A stretch of 64,000 nt of DNA from Datisca glomerata (GCA_003255025.1 QANY01005876.1:138843-202842); one strand, 5' to 3'. Positions 24,480-36,324 are shown, numbered from the stretch's first letter. Made by a program: numbers and translations. Notes: generated by a model not told the origin, from the letters alone.

Positions 24480-24690
24480 AAGAGCCACAAAAAGATAGCA
24501 TATGATAAAATTTTGGTTTGACTCTCTATTGATCTAAAAATGGTTAGACCGATTGCGTCCCCAATAGAGTCGCCAAGCCGTTGCAACATGCATGAGATGT
24601 GAAGTGGCAATTAGAAAATCATTTTGAGAAAGAAATTTGGAGTCGCCACCAATAATTTTTAGTGCATGATTGGTCACCCGATTAAAAAAA
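24480..24690 (-). other. Gypsy/Tat-type leader with primer-site-like motifs
   Basis: On the minus strand, directly after LTR-like block R1, the sequence reads ggtggcgactcc (24,639-24,650). About 70 bases further on it reads cttggcgactctattgggga (24,557-24,577). From memory, the phrase 'ggcgactct..tgggga' is widespread in plant genomes and sits in the primer-binding/leader region of Tat/Ogre-type gypsy elements. If so, R1 is a 5' LTR of such an element on the minus strand and the rest of its body has been lost to the left of 24,480. Confidence 0.4.
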
Positions 24691-24691
24691 T

Positions 24692-26632
24692 TAGTCTACG
24701 AAAACTCAAAGTTAGTTCGGGAGTCATTTGTGTGTGGGGAATGTATGAGCACTCCATAACACCTATTATTAAAATGGTTACCAAATTCAATCAAATGCTA
24801 TCTAAATTATATTAAAAAAATGAAAGAATAAAAAGTGAAAGAAATTTATTTTTGAATATCTCATTAGGTATGCTTTGTGTCATAGAAAATGAAACAAAAT
24901 AAATGAATTTTAATGGGTTGTACAAACACCATTGAAAAATAATCCATTGTTTACTTTTTTTTAAATCAAAGCATTATTGGAGTTTTTTTTCAGTTAAATA
25001 AATTCTCAATTTAGTAGTTTGAGAAATTCGGTATCCCAAAAAACTTAAAGTCCGTCATAGGATTTTTTATTGAAAACTAAATAATAAAATTAATAAAATT
25101 TGAATCTAATTGTTAATATTGTAATCTACACATACATGAATATTACCTCTACTGATAAGAAAATGAGAAAAGAATCACATTATAAACATGACAATCTGAC
25201 AACGATACATAAATAAAATAGAAATAAGAAGAAACAACAAAAAAATGAATAAGAATAAAAAAAGAAATGAAAAGTTTAAGATGATGAAAAATGTATGATG
25301 AATTTGAAGAAAAGGTTAGAGTAAAAAAAAAGAATAATATGTGAATTAAAAAAAATTAAAATGTATTTAAAAAAAGAAAAAAAAATTAAGCTAAATAAAA
25401 TAAAACAAAGATAAAAAAAAAAGGAGGAAGGACAGAGAGTATCACCCTTTCTATTTCAAAGAGGGTGATTTCGCCCTTTATTTTTTTATAGAGGGTGATT
25501 TTCACCACACCCTCTAAATTATTTTTTATTTTTATATAATATTATAATATTATTAATTAATTAATTTTTTCATATAATATAACTACAATATTATAAACAA
25601 ATTTAATATTAGAAATCTTAAAGTATAAATATTTTTGGATATAAATCTATCATTTTTTTATTTTGGACTACTTAGTTCAATAGTTATCATTATTTTCTTC
25701 CTTCTTTCATTGCTAATCAAATAGCAAATGAATGATCATAGATGGTAACTAGTTCAAACAAGTGTCACTAAAATAACAACAATATATAAAAAAGAAAAGA
25801 CTCGTTAGAACATTAAAAAATTTTGAAACTTAAATATTTGCATAATCTTTATATAGATATTTAACTCTTTATTTTATACATTTTTATGTATAGAAAATTA
25901 TCATAGGGGGTTATTTCAACAAATGTATACTTTCAATCAATTAAATGATTGATTCACAGTTAATTTACACCATTCAAAAGCTTTATCCTAATTCTCATTA
26001 AATAAATTGATGACAAAAATATCTCATTATCAAGTTTGAAGAAAAATAATAACTCAAGATTAAGAGTAAAAAATGTAGAAAAAAGAACAAACACTTCTAT
26101 TTTTTGTTTACGGAAAATGAAACAAAGCATATAAACTACACAGATATGAAGAAGAAATGACGAAGAACAATGAACAATATATCTTATTAGTAGATGTGCA
26201 TGACAAGAAATTTAAAGTACATTAAAAATGAGAGAAAATGAATAATAGAAGATGAATATAAATGAAAACTCTCTTTCTTTCTCTCTTAGAAAATCTCTCT
26301 TATCTCTACGCTCTCTCTTAAAAGACCTCCCTTTCTCTCTCTACAAAATCATTCTTCTCTTTCTCCCTCCAAAAAGCCCATTCATATGAAGGATTCACTC
26401 CCTATTTATAGGTAAAATTATGGTTTACCTTTTCGTTTTTAATCATTTTGCTCTTTTTTTACTTTTTTAATCTTTAGACTCTTTTTTCATTTTAGTCATT
26501 GGGCTACTTTTCTATTTTAGAAATGGGGTCTTTTAAAATTGTACACATATTCTTAGACTAGTATATGAGCTAGAAAATAAAATGTGTATATTCAAAGTAT
26601 TAGACTAAACAAAATACAGTATCAATAGTTGC
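24692..26632 (-). repeat. LTR-like block R1
   Basis: About 1.94 kb, repeated in the same orientation as R2 (29,183-31,074) with many shared words across the whole length (for example tatctcattaggtatgctttgtgtcatagaaaatg, ggactacttagttca, ctatttatagg). On the minus strand it has a TATA-like cctataaatagg (about 26,400) followed by a GA-rich leader, as expected of an LTR promoter. Divergence from R2 is substantial, with many indels, so both are old. A purely AT-rich purine segment lies at 25,200-25,440. No genes are visible. Confidence 0.6.
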
Positions 26633-26799
26633 CCCATTTGTCCGCGCTTCTAAACTTAAAAGGTGGACAAAGATGTAGATAAGTATTTTGATCAGTATGA
26701 GAACAATATATGAAATAGGGGAATAGAAACCTTGACAGATTCGGGCTCTATGAAATGATAGGATTATGAAATAGACTTGGATATACACAGGCTTTGACC

Positions 26800-28690
26800 T
26801 CGATTCAATTTGAGTTCAATTTAATCATATTAATTGAAACAGACCAGACGCTAGCATCGGGTTTCAACCACGGCAAACTTGGGTTCAATTTAACCCAAGA
26901 TATTTGAAAAGGAGACGGATTTGAATAGACACCGGCTTCGACCTCGACTCGATGCAGGTTCGATTTAACCAGAGATATTTAAAACAAAATAGACATGGAT
27001 AGACACAGGTTTTGACCTCGACTCAATTCAGGTTCGATTTAACCGGAGATAATTGAAGATAAATGGACCTGGATAGATGCATGCTTTGACCTCGACTTAA
27101 TTCAAGTTTGATTTGCCCAAAAAATTGAAAGGAAAAAAGACCTAGATACACACAGACATCGACCTAGACTCAATTGAAGTTTGATTTAACTGGAGATAGT
27201 TGAAAAGAAATGGACTTGGATAGACACAGGTTTCGACCTCGTCTCAATTTAGGCTCGATTTAACCATAGATGTTTGAAAAAAAAACAGACCTGGATAGAC
27301 ATAAGCTTCGACCCTGACTCAATTAGGGTTCGATTTAACCGATATATTTGAAAAGACATGGAGTTGGATAGACACTGGCTTTGACCGTGACTAAGTCGGG
27401 TTCGATTTAACTAAAAAATAAAATAAATGGACCTGGCGTTGACACCAAGTAGGGGTTTTCAACGGTCGGTCTGGTCATATTTTTGGAGGAAAATGAGAAC
27501 CGACCGAAAATTATGGTCCTCCTATATGGAGGACCGAACCGACCAAAACACTACAAAAAATCCAAACTGACCAGACCGAACTTCAACAGTCGGTTCGAAC
27601 GGATTTTACGATCTAAGTACATGTTTTATACGCGTGATAAATACACGTAATTTTCAGATTAAAAGTTTAATACACGATTAATACATTGAACATATTATAC
27701 GCGTGATAAATACGCATTATCTCAAGGCATGCTTTAATAACACACACATGTGGGTGCTTACTTCATCATGAGGAGGTAGATGTAGTACTTTTATAACTCA
27801 CTTCCACCTTAACTCTCTATTTTATTTCCGATGTGGGAATGGGGAAAAGCCACTTTTTACTTGAAAAAACATTTTATATATATTATACGGTCGGTCTGGT
27901 CGGTCCGGTCCAGAATTGGTTGAAATTCTGGACCAAACTGAAAGTTCAGTCCTCTCTAAAAGGAGGACCGAACTGACCAAATATGAGAAAAAAACCGTCC
28001 AGACCGATCAACTTCGGTCCGGTCCGCATCGGATTATACGGTCTGGACGATTTTTTAACACCCATGAACACCAAGCTTCGACCTCGACCAAGTCGGGTTT
28101 CATTTAATCATATGAAAATAAATGGACCTGGCATCGACACTAGGTTTTAACCTTGAACAAGTCGGGTTTGATTTAACAATATTGATTGAAACGGACCAGG
28201 CGCTGACACCGAGTTTGACCGTGACTGAGTCGGGTTCAATTTAACCATATTGAAAATGAACGGATCTGGCATCGACACCTGGCTTCGACCGTGACCAAGC
28301 CGAGTTAGATTTAACCATATTGATTGAAATGGACCAAGCACTAACACCAGACTTCGACCACGATTGAATCAGATTCGATTTAACCATATTGAAAATGAAC
28401 GGACCTGGCGCTGACACCAGGTTTCGACCACAACCAAGTCTGGTTTGATTTAACCATATTCAGTGAAATGGATTAGGCACTGACATCGGGCTTTGTCTGC
28501 GACTGAGTCGGATTTGATTTAACCATACTGAAAATGAACGGACCTGGTGCCGACAGCAGGTTTCGTCCGTGACAAAGTCGGGTTCGATTTAATTGTGTTG
28601 ATTGAAATGGACTAGGCACCGGCATCGAGCTTCAACCTCGATTGAGTCGGGTTCCATTTAACCGTATTGAAAATGATGTTGAAGTTGACT
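26800..28690. repeat. ~70-75-bp tandem repeat array
   Basis: Units run: ggacctgg, gacac, ggtttcgacctcgac, gagtcgggttcgatttaacc, then atattgaaa or gatatttgaaa. Landmark spacing for the word acctcgact and variants is 75, 73, 83, 64, 75 and 73 bp between 26,941 and 27,384. After the hAT insertion the units are about 69-75 bp, and alternate units share features, giving a ~140-bp dimer in the right half. About 18 units remain. Between R1 and R2, the array could be the internal tandem region common in Tat-type gypsy elements. Confidence 0.85.
27450..28067. mobile_element. Non-autonomous hAT-type element with 8-bp target-site duplication
   Basis: A 618-bp element inserted in the tandem array. It is flanked by identical 8-bp duplications, acaccaag, at 27,442-27,449 and 28,068-28,075. 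The termini are short and imperfect inverted repeats (taggggttttcaa at the left; the complement of ttaacacccat at the right). Interior sequence is rich in ggtcggtctggtc and its complements, plus a cgcgtgataaatac word occurring twice. Eight-base duplications and TAGGGGTGTT-like ends are the marks of hAT MITEs. No transposase is encoded. Confidence 0.8.
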
Positions 28691-29182
28691 TATGCAAGTC
28701 TCATATGATAACAAAAACTAGGTCAATGCAACTTTAAATACCGTAGTGTCCATAGATTTCAAATAGATGTTCTTGATGATTTGAAGTAGATGAAAGCAAC
28801 TACTATGATGCATGTTTGTGCCATGAAATTCTTAACTTATAATGCAATTGAGATGATAATGGTAGTGTGAACACTATGAATAATAGTGAACATTTAAAAA
28901 AATTGATTTTTTTTTAAATGGGCCACTGTGGTCATCTCCATCATCCTTCAATACAGTCGCTTGGACTAGAATAGACAACGAGATATCGAGCATGTAGCAG
29001 AGGAAATTATGTGTTTCTTGGCATTGGATCATGCCCCAGTATTAAGCTTTTCCTTATTATTATCGTTCATTCATTTTCAAATGTGTAAGGCACTCAATAA
29101 TGTTCTTTTGAGCTTTTACTATGAGCATACAGCCTTGTAGCACAATCTCGCCCACTTATCTATGGTGTGATTTTCAGATTTT
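28690..29182. other. Unassigned stretch between tandem array and R2
   Basis: About 490 bp without long open frames or recognised repeats. Composition is less AT-rich than R1 and R2. It could be the remains of a retroelement body. I see nothing that identifies it. Confidence 0.3.
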
Positions 29183-31074
29183 CACTACGAAAAATAAAAA
29201 TTGGTTCGAGAGTCATCTGTGTGTGGAGAAGGTATTAGCCCCCACAACACCCATTAATAAAATGGTTACCAAATTCAGTCAAATGCTATCCAAATTATAT
29301 AAAAATATGAAAGAATAAAAAAGTGAGAAATTTATTTTTTGAATATCTCATTAGGTATGCTTTGTGTCATAGAAAATGAAACAAAATAAATGACCTTTTA
29401 ATGGGTGGTACAAAGACCATTAAAAAATAATTCATTTCATTTTTATTATTTTATTATAAATCAAAGAAATATTAGAGCTTTTCTCAGTATCCCAAAAATA
29501 ATTCCTCGCCTCAGTAGTTTGAGAAATTTAGTATCCCAAAAAATTCAAAGTCCGTCATATGATTTTTTTTATTAAAAACTAAATAATGAAATTAACAAAA
29601 TTTAAATCTAATTGTTAAGATTGTAACTACACATACATGAATATTACCTCTAATGATAAGAAAATGAGATAATAATCACATTATAAACATGACAACATGA
29701 CCATAATAAATAAATAAATAAAATAAAAATAAGAAGAACTAACAACTTTAAAAAGGAAAGAATAATAATAAGAAAAGAAAAGAAAAGCTAAAGATGATGA
29801 AAATGTATAATAAATTTGAAGAAAATGTGTAGAGTAAAAAACAAGAAGAATATGTGAATTAAATAAAAATTAAAATTAAAATATAGTAAAAAGAGAAGAA
29901 AAAAACTAAACTAAATAAAAAAAAAGAGGGGATGAGGGATAGCGAGTGGTTTTCACCTCACCATCTATTCTTTTTTGTTTTCTATATAATATTATAAAAA
30001 ATTTTAACTTTTGATATGATATAATTACAATATTATAAATAAATTAATATTAAAAATCTTAAAGTATAAATATTTTTGGGTATAAATATACTATGTTTTT
30101 TATTTTGGACTACTTAGTTCATTAATTACCATTATTTTCTTTCTTCATTTATTGCTAATAAAATAGAAAATGAATTATCATGAATGATAACTAGTTCAAA
30201 TAAGTGTCACTAAAATAACAACAAGATTTAAAAAAGAAAAGACTTTTGAGAACATTAAAAAATTTTAAAACTTAAATATTTGCATAATCTTTATATATAT
30301 ATATATATATATTTAGCTCTCTTTTTTATGCATTTTTATGTATGAGAAATTAGCATAGGTGATTTTTACAATAAATGTATTCTTTCAACTCATTAAATGG
30401 TTGATTCACATTGAGTAATTTACACCCCTCAAAGGCTTTGTCCTCATCCTCATTGATTGAGTTGATGGCAAAGATATCTCATTATCAAGTTTGAAGAAAA
30501 ATCGTAACTCAAGATTAAGACTACGAAAAATGAAGAAAAAAGAACAAATGCTTCTATTTTTTGTTTATGGAAAATGAAACAAAGCATATAAATAGAATGT
30601 GTATAAATGAGAAATTATGAATAACAATGAATAATATATCTTATTAGTAGATGTGCAAGAAATTTAAACTACATTAAAAAAGAATGAGAGAAAACGAATA
30701 ATAGAAGTTGAATATAAATGACAACTTTATTTCTCTCACTTAGAAAATTTCTCATATTTCTCACACTCTCTCTCTTTTAAAAGTCCTCCATTTCTCTCTC
30801 TAAAAACCCTTCTTCACTTTCTCTCTCCAAAAAGCCTCATTCAAATGAAAGATTCACTCCCTATTTATAGGCAAAATTAGGATTTACCTTTTTGCTTTTA
30901 GTACTTTTACTTATTTTTTAGTCTTTGGATTTTTTTTTCATTTTTAGCCTTTGGGCTACTTTTCTATTTTAGAAATGTGGTCTTTTTCAAATCATACATA
31001 TATTTTTAAACTAGTATATGAGTCAAAAAATAAAATATGTATATTTAAAGGATTAGACCAGATAAAATACGGTA
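29183..31074 (-). repeat. LTR-like block R2
   Basis: A diverged direct copy of R1: it starts at ctacgaaaaataaaaattgg and ends at gaccagataaaatacggta, compared with gactaaacaaaatacagta at R1's right end. It includes a (TA)n run at 30,293-30,311 that R1 lacks. It has the same minus-strand TATA-like word and GA-rich stretch as R1. At the right it joins duplicated block U2 almost directly, whereas R1 follows U1. The two copies are therefore in opposite order relative to their ULP1-like neighbours. Confidence 0.6.
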
Positions 31075-31079
31075 GCTAC

Positions 31080-32210
31080 AACGTTCGTACGCTCGCGATC
31101 CTCGCGACTGACTTAAGCGATTATATCGATCTGCATAATACACATACATGTGAATTAGTAATAAATAATCAAGAGTAATCAATCAACTTTGCAGTATTCT
31201 AAAACTCTTACAGCCAAGTTTTTAGGCCCTCCTCCCCTTGAAGTTACAAACTTCAAGACTTTTGAAATGACCTGATCATTCCACACCAGCAGTGAAGGTC
31301 AGTTCAAGCCAACAAAGTCAGCATCACATGTCATTTTATCCAAATAAAATGGCTGCAATAAAATAAACTTATTAGTATAATTATATAAGTTATCATGCGA
31401 AAAGAGGACCAATGTACACTAAATCTATAACCTGGATAAATAGCACGTAACCAGTAATACTATCGTGGTGATTTTTTATACCTCGCGACACCATCCACAA
31501 AAACTCTAAAATAAGTAGAAAGCCCAATTATTCTCATGGATGGTCGCATGTGTCTTCACAGCATGAATCCATGAAACTGGCAACTGATTTTGATTGAGAA
31601 GATAACAAAATCCCGACGGTGTATAGAACGAACGCTTGCCTTCAGTAGTCACCGTCTGACTCCTCGATCAAGAACTTCGATAAGGTGTTCACCAAAATAT
31701 CTCCTTAAGCGTTCACCCACTTCGCCCTTAGATCTTTGACGTCATTGAAATCACCATCAAATTTTATCTCATCACCACCGTCGACAATGTCGAGATAAAA
31801 TTCACATCATCTACCGTCATATTAAATGTCGATCCATGGACATTCATTGTGCATTGTAGCTTTAACAACCCTCCAAACCTCATCTCCGTTATCGCTCTCC
31901 TCTTCCCCTCATCAAAATTTGTAACAAGATCCTGAAATTTTTCATGAGTGCAGTGTGTGAGCAAGTTTCGTTTAAAGACATGCTTTTTCGAACGACTAGG
32001 ACCGGGTTGTTACGTTCTGCCTTTAAGCGCTCTGATTTTACTATCCTTGAAATGATCATCCTTCGTCATGTTGTTCCAAAATGCCGCCAGTTGTTTTCAT
32101 TCATGCATCCTTCGTCATGTTATATGAATTGTTAAATTAAATATGCTTACATCACCCGAAAACTTTGCCCCTAAAGCCTTGAGTGCAACATATTCTTTCT
32201 TATTGTTTTA
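31080..32210 (-). pseudogene. ULP1-like peptidase pseudogene fragment, copy 2 (block U2)
   Basis: A second copy of the N-terminal and middle parts of the ULP1-like gene, on the minus strand. The words FGGLLKLQ and MNVHGSTFN, then DDVNFI, lie at 31,764-31,964, with an internal loss of about 60 bases relative to copy 1. Similarity to copy 1 runs from 31,080 to 32,052. Beyond that, to about 32,210, a frame with KEYVALKALGAKFSGDV may be an upstream exon that copy 1 has lost. The catalytic region is absent. It is not functional. Confidence 0.65.
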
Positions 32211-32653
32211 ATAAATAACATTAACATTACAATCATTGAAATGAAAATATGAACCATTAAATTGATGATCTCAATTAATTACTTAGAAGAAGCCAATGAA
32301 ACCACCGTGTGCCTTCTTCGAGATCACATTTATGTTAATCATCTTAAACGTATGTTAGTATTATCAAATTTAGCATGTCATTGCATTGGTTGGATGATTT
32401 TCAACATAATGAATGATGTGACAAGGTCTGACATGCAAAGATGATGGTAGGCGATATGTTTGTGTTCCAATGCACAAATGCGAGGACTAGGTTAAATGAG
32501 ATTTTGAACTTCATAACATTGTTTCTATTAAGATTGAAAGTATTACTATATAATTCTATCTCATAATGCAAGATGAGTATTGTCCTAATGACAATTTTCA
32601 GAAGGAAAAAATCAGATATATGTAATTGAGACTTACTAACTTATCCCAATTAC
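32211..32653. other. No recognised gene
   Basis: AT-rich sequence with only a 60-codon open frame (32,262-32,444) that matches no family I know. Confidence 0.4.
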
Positions 32654-32665
32654 AGGACTAAATAA

Positions 32666-32782
32666 CAAGTTGGGTTGGCACAGTTGGTTAAGTCTATACA
32701 CTCATAACTTATAGGTCGTGGGTTCGAGTCTATTCCCCCATTCTCCACGAATTTGTAATATAACTTTGACAAAAAAAATTAT
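32666..32782 (+). mobile_element. tRNA-derived SINE with target-site duplication
   Basis: The element is about 117 bp. It has an internal RNA polymerase III promoter: an A-box-like ggcacagttggttaag (32,678-32,693) and a B-box gggttcgagtc. It ends in an A-rich tail after ataactttgac. The flanks aggactaaataa (32,654-32,665) and agaactaaataa (32,783-32,794) match at 11 of 12 positions and are its target-site duplication. Related sequences lie at about 35,660-35,775 and 36,325-36,437. Confidence 0.82.
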
Positions 32783-33008
32783 AGAACTAAATAAATACAA
32801 GCAGCATACTAACAGAGAAGAATAAACAACAATTCATCAATCCCAATTACAAAACTAAAACAATGCTTTCAATATCAAGAAAATGGAAACATAGGTTCCT
32901 GCCGAAAAAAATTCAGCGCAAGCCAAATCGCCGACAAGGATGATGGTAGCCGACTAGTGCCGATCGCCATCAACCAAGTGGCGATCAGACACAAAACACC
33001 ACTTGCAG

Positions 33009-33381
33009 GTAGGGGTGTTTATGGTTTGGTTCATTCAATTTTTTGGTGAAAAACCAAACCGAACCGAACCGAACCATGAGTTTCAGCTTGGTTCTTCGGT
33101 AGGTATTATTAATTAAAAATAATTTTTTGAATAATTTTCAAATGATATTATTGAAAATAATAATAATATAAAATCAAAAATTTATTTCGGTTTAGTTCGA
33201 TTTTATATGAAATTATATACAAAAAATAAAAAAGATAATATTAATATGTATCGGTTCGACCAAAATTCTGAATTGAATCAAAACTTCGGTTCGACAATAA
33301 AATAAAACCGAACACATATAAAGAATCGACCGAACCGGTCATTTTCGGTTCGATCAATTCGGTTTAGTTTTGAACACCCTT
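33009..33381. mobile_element. hAT-type MITE with 8-bp target-site duplication
   Basis: A 373-bp element flanked by identical 8-bp duplications, acttgcag, at 33,001-33,008 and 33,382-33,389. Ends are imperfect inverted repeats (gtaggggtgttt on the left, tgaacaccctt on the right). The interior is rich in aaccgaaccgaacc and its complement cggttcggt, so it can fold back on itself. It has no coding capacity. It belongs to the same broad class as the element at 27,450-28,067. Confidence 0.88.
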
Positions 33382-33401
33382 ACTTGCAGGCGCCACTCGC
33401 C

Positions 33402-33452
33402 ATGTGGTGTGTGTGATCGCCTCTTGGCTGGTGGCGATCGCACACACCACAT
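33402..33452. repeat. 20-bp-stem hairpin
   Basis: Arms 33,402-33,421 (atgtggtgtgtgtgatcgcc) and 33,433-33,452 are complementary at 19 of 20 positions, with an 11-base loop. It lies 12 bases beyond the MITE's right duplication. The words gatcgcc and gtggcgatc also occur just left of the MITE (about 32,960-32,990), so the hairpin is part of a larger inverted-repeat-rich sequence that the MITE interrupted. Confidence 0.8.
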
Positions 33453-33459
33453 CATTGAA

Positions 33460-35659
33460 AGTTTAAAAAAATCCAAACACATAATAATATTAGATTAGAG
33501 CATCCAAAATTTACCCACTAACTCAAACAAGAAAACCAAAAAACATACATTTGATTCGAATAAATGAGAGAAACAGAGACGCATTGTGTTTGAGAGAAGA
33601 TTCAGAGATGAAAAATCCACTTGAGATTACAAAGAAGGATTGAAAATTTTTTTTAGAAGAAAAGAGAGAATAGAGCTCGCTAGTGAGGTGTGTGGTGTTC
33701 TTGATTATTTGGAACGAAGAAGGGAGAGGAAAAAAATGAAGGAGAGTGATGGTTTTGGTTACTGGTTGAGCCGGTTGTAAAGAGAGGGGAATAACAATTA
33801 ACAGCTAGGATTGTTGTGGTTAGATCCAACGGCCAGATCAATCCTAGCATCAATGCTGGAAAAAAAATTTCAGAGAGGGGTCCTTATTAATCATATAATA
33901 TTTAGGTTGTTGATTAATTTTGGAGCGAACATTAATTTTAAAAATTTTAAAAAACTCGTTTGGCAAAATTTCTTTTTAAAATTTTTGGAGTTCTTTCCAA
34001 ATTACGAGAAAGTATTCAGTACATATGGAGTGCTGAATATTCAATACTCATTCATATCATGAATTGTCACATGTCTAAAAATATTATATTTTATTTAAAA
34101 TTAAAGGAATGAATAAATAAATTCTTAAAATTTATAAAATGTGTGTACGTATCATCATCAAATGATAAAAAAGATACTGAATATTCGATATTCCTGTAAT
34201 ACTAGCAATTTTTTTCCCAAATTACGAACATAAACAAAGTAAATAAACACAAACACGATGGAGTTGGAATCGTTAAAAAAATTTCCACACTCAAGCTCGT
34301 AAATCACGCCTCTTTTACGTGCCCACTGGTCTTAGATTCGCCTGCCAATCACGCCTCTAATTAAATGTGTGATACTTGTTTTGGAAACAACAAATGTGTT
34401 ACTTGTTTTGTAATAATTATTTTAACTAAATATATAATTATGTTATCGATAATTAATTTTTTTAAATTAGTGCGTAAACAAAATAACAAAGAGTCGATCG
34501 GGGACTTTGAAATATTAAAAATGTCGAACGTAATAGAGGGAGAGAGAGCAATAATGTACGTAAACAAAATAACAAGACCCTGATTCGTTTTTAAACTATA
34601 AATAACGTAAACGTGGCATATATTCAAATATGGCATATTAAACTATGCAGTAATAATATAAAGAGAAGACCAAGTTTGTTATTCAAGCTCGGGTGTAGTA
34701 AAATTTTGTCTCCATTTAAATAATAAAATTTTCCTGTGCAATTACATTTTTTGTTTCATCCTTATTATTGTTTTTTTCTATTTTCTTTCCTTACTGTCAA
34801 GATTAAGTAAAATTTGGTTTAGATAAAATATATAAAACAAAAGTTAAGGACCCACCACCAGACATCAGACTAAGCTTGTAATTTAATCCCGCTAATCATG
34901 CTAACCACATTCTTTCAAAGCATATGGCACAAGAGGATCTTATTTATGAATTATGATGATAATAATTAATATAATCACGATGGTTTGTAATTATCCAAAG
35001 ACGTGTTTGAGAAATAAAATAGAACAAAGTTGTTTAAAATTTGGTAAATCACTTATATACTATGTCTGTAAACGTTAAATTATCTGGTTTATATCAGGAA
35101 AAGGAAAAGTTATGTGGCTAATGTATAAGTTTGAATGAAAGCGAATGTCATGCCACTGATTATGAGGGAGGAATATAATAATAAGAAGACCAATCGCCAT
35201 GTGAATTCTCAGTCAGTGCCACTATTCTTGGTCAGCATCGTCTAGACCTTTTTATCCGTTTATCATTTTGATGTTTTGGTGGATGTTTTGATCGCAACGA
35301 TTTAGATAAACTTGAGATAAGTGATATCTAATTTGAATTGTCTATTTTCAACATGAAAGTCTCAAATTTAACATAATTCTTTCATGTTTTACGAACATTA
35401 GAAAATTTATATCTTGTTTTGGTCACCCATTTTAATACTTTAATTTTTCTAACGGGATATGATAGATTCGTACACTTATACTGTAATATATTGTGACTTA
35501 GTTGGTGGAAATAATTAATAATCAGTTTACAATACAATGAGAAAGTTTCTGCATCATAAAATAGCTTTTGAGGTCAATTATCATATGCCACCTAGTTATG
35601 CTCTCTAGATCCACATAGATGGAACTATCACACTAAGAAAAAAAAATAGACAAAGAATC
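33460..35659. other. AT-rich intergenic DNA, no gene recognised
   Basis: Only short open frames are present (longest 91 codons, minus strand, 34,361-34,636), none with family resemblance. A small inverted repeat around ctaggattg / caatcctag lies at 33,804-33,847. Confidence 0.6.
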
Positions 35660-35775
35660 AAGTATTTTTTTTTGTCAAAATCATATTACAAAGAATTAAG
35701 GAAAATGAGAGAATGTGATTTGAACCTATAATCTCTATAAAGTATGAGTATGGAAACTTAACAGTTAATTTCTTT
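35660..35775 (-). mobile_element. SINE of the same family, inverted and diverged
   Basis: On the minus strand the 3' part reads ttgtaatatgattttgac followed by an A run, matching the tail of the SINE at 32,666-32,782. Upstream is a B-box-like ggttcaaatc (complement of 35,717-35,726) and a ttaagtttccatactcat region matching that element's body. No clear target-site duplication is visible. The 5' end is uncertain. Confidence 0.55.
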
Positions 35776-36324
35776 TATAGTCATTTTGTATCTCTCTCTA
35801 AGAATGTAAGGGACATATTCAAGTCAAATATAGGGAGTCAAACGAGGCATGCAGCCTCTGACATTTGAACCTGCCAGTCCCATGTTTTAGTTTATTTCAA
35901 TCCCTACACTTACTTGAGAGATCACTCTTATGTTTACATATTACCTATTTTTGAAATGCGTTTGTTAGTGTTTATGACTAAAAGTATTTTTATAAATTAA
36001 AATAATAATATTTTAGTTCATCATTATATCATATATATTTTTTTAAGAAACACTTATATATATTCTAAAACATATTGATGTACATGTAAAAACAATTTAA
36101 GATTTACTAGAAAATGTATTTTTTGCAGAAAATGTTTCTACAACACCAACTAATAAGGTTTCTGTCTTATTTAACATCTAAGTAATTAGTCAGCATGGAG
36201 AGTAAAGTAATTAAATATTCTGCAATCTAATAAGTTTTAATAGAAAAGTTTATCAATTTTTTAGTGATACTGATATATATTTCATTTAATTAAAAGTCAT
36301 TTAAGACATAATTAAAAGTCATAT

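Noticed and set aside
34361..34636. Hydrophobic 91-codon minus-strand frame
   Set aside because: AT-rich sequence commonly produces such Ile/Leu-rich frames. There is no start context, domain or neighbour to support it.
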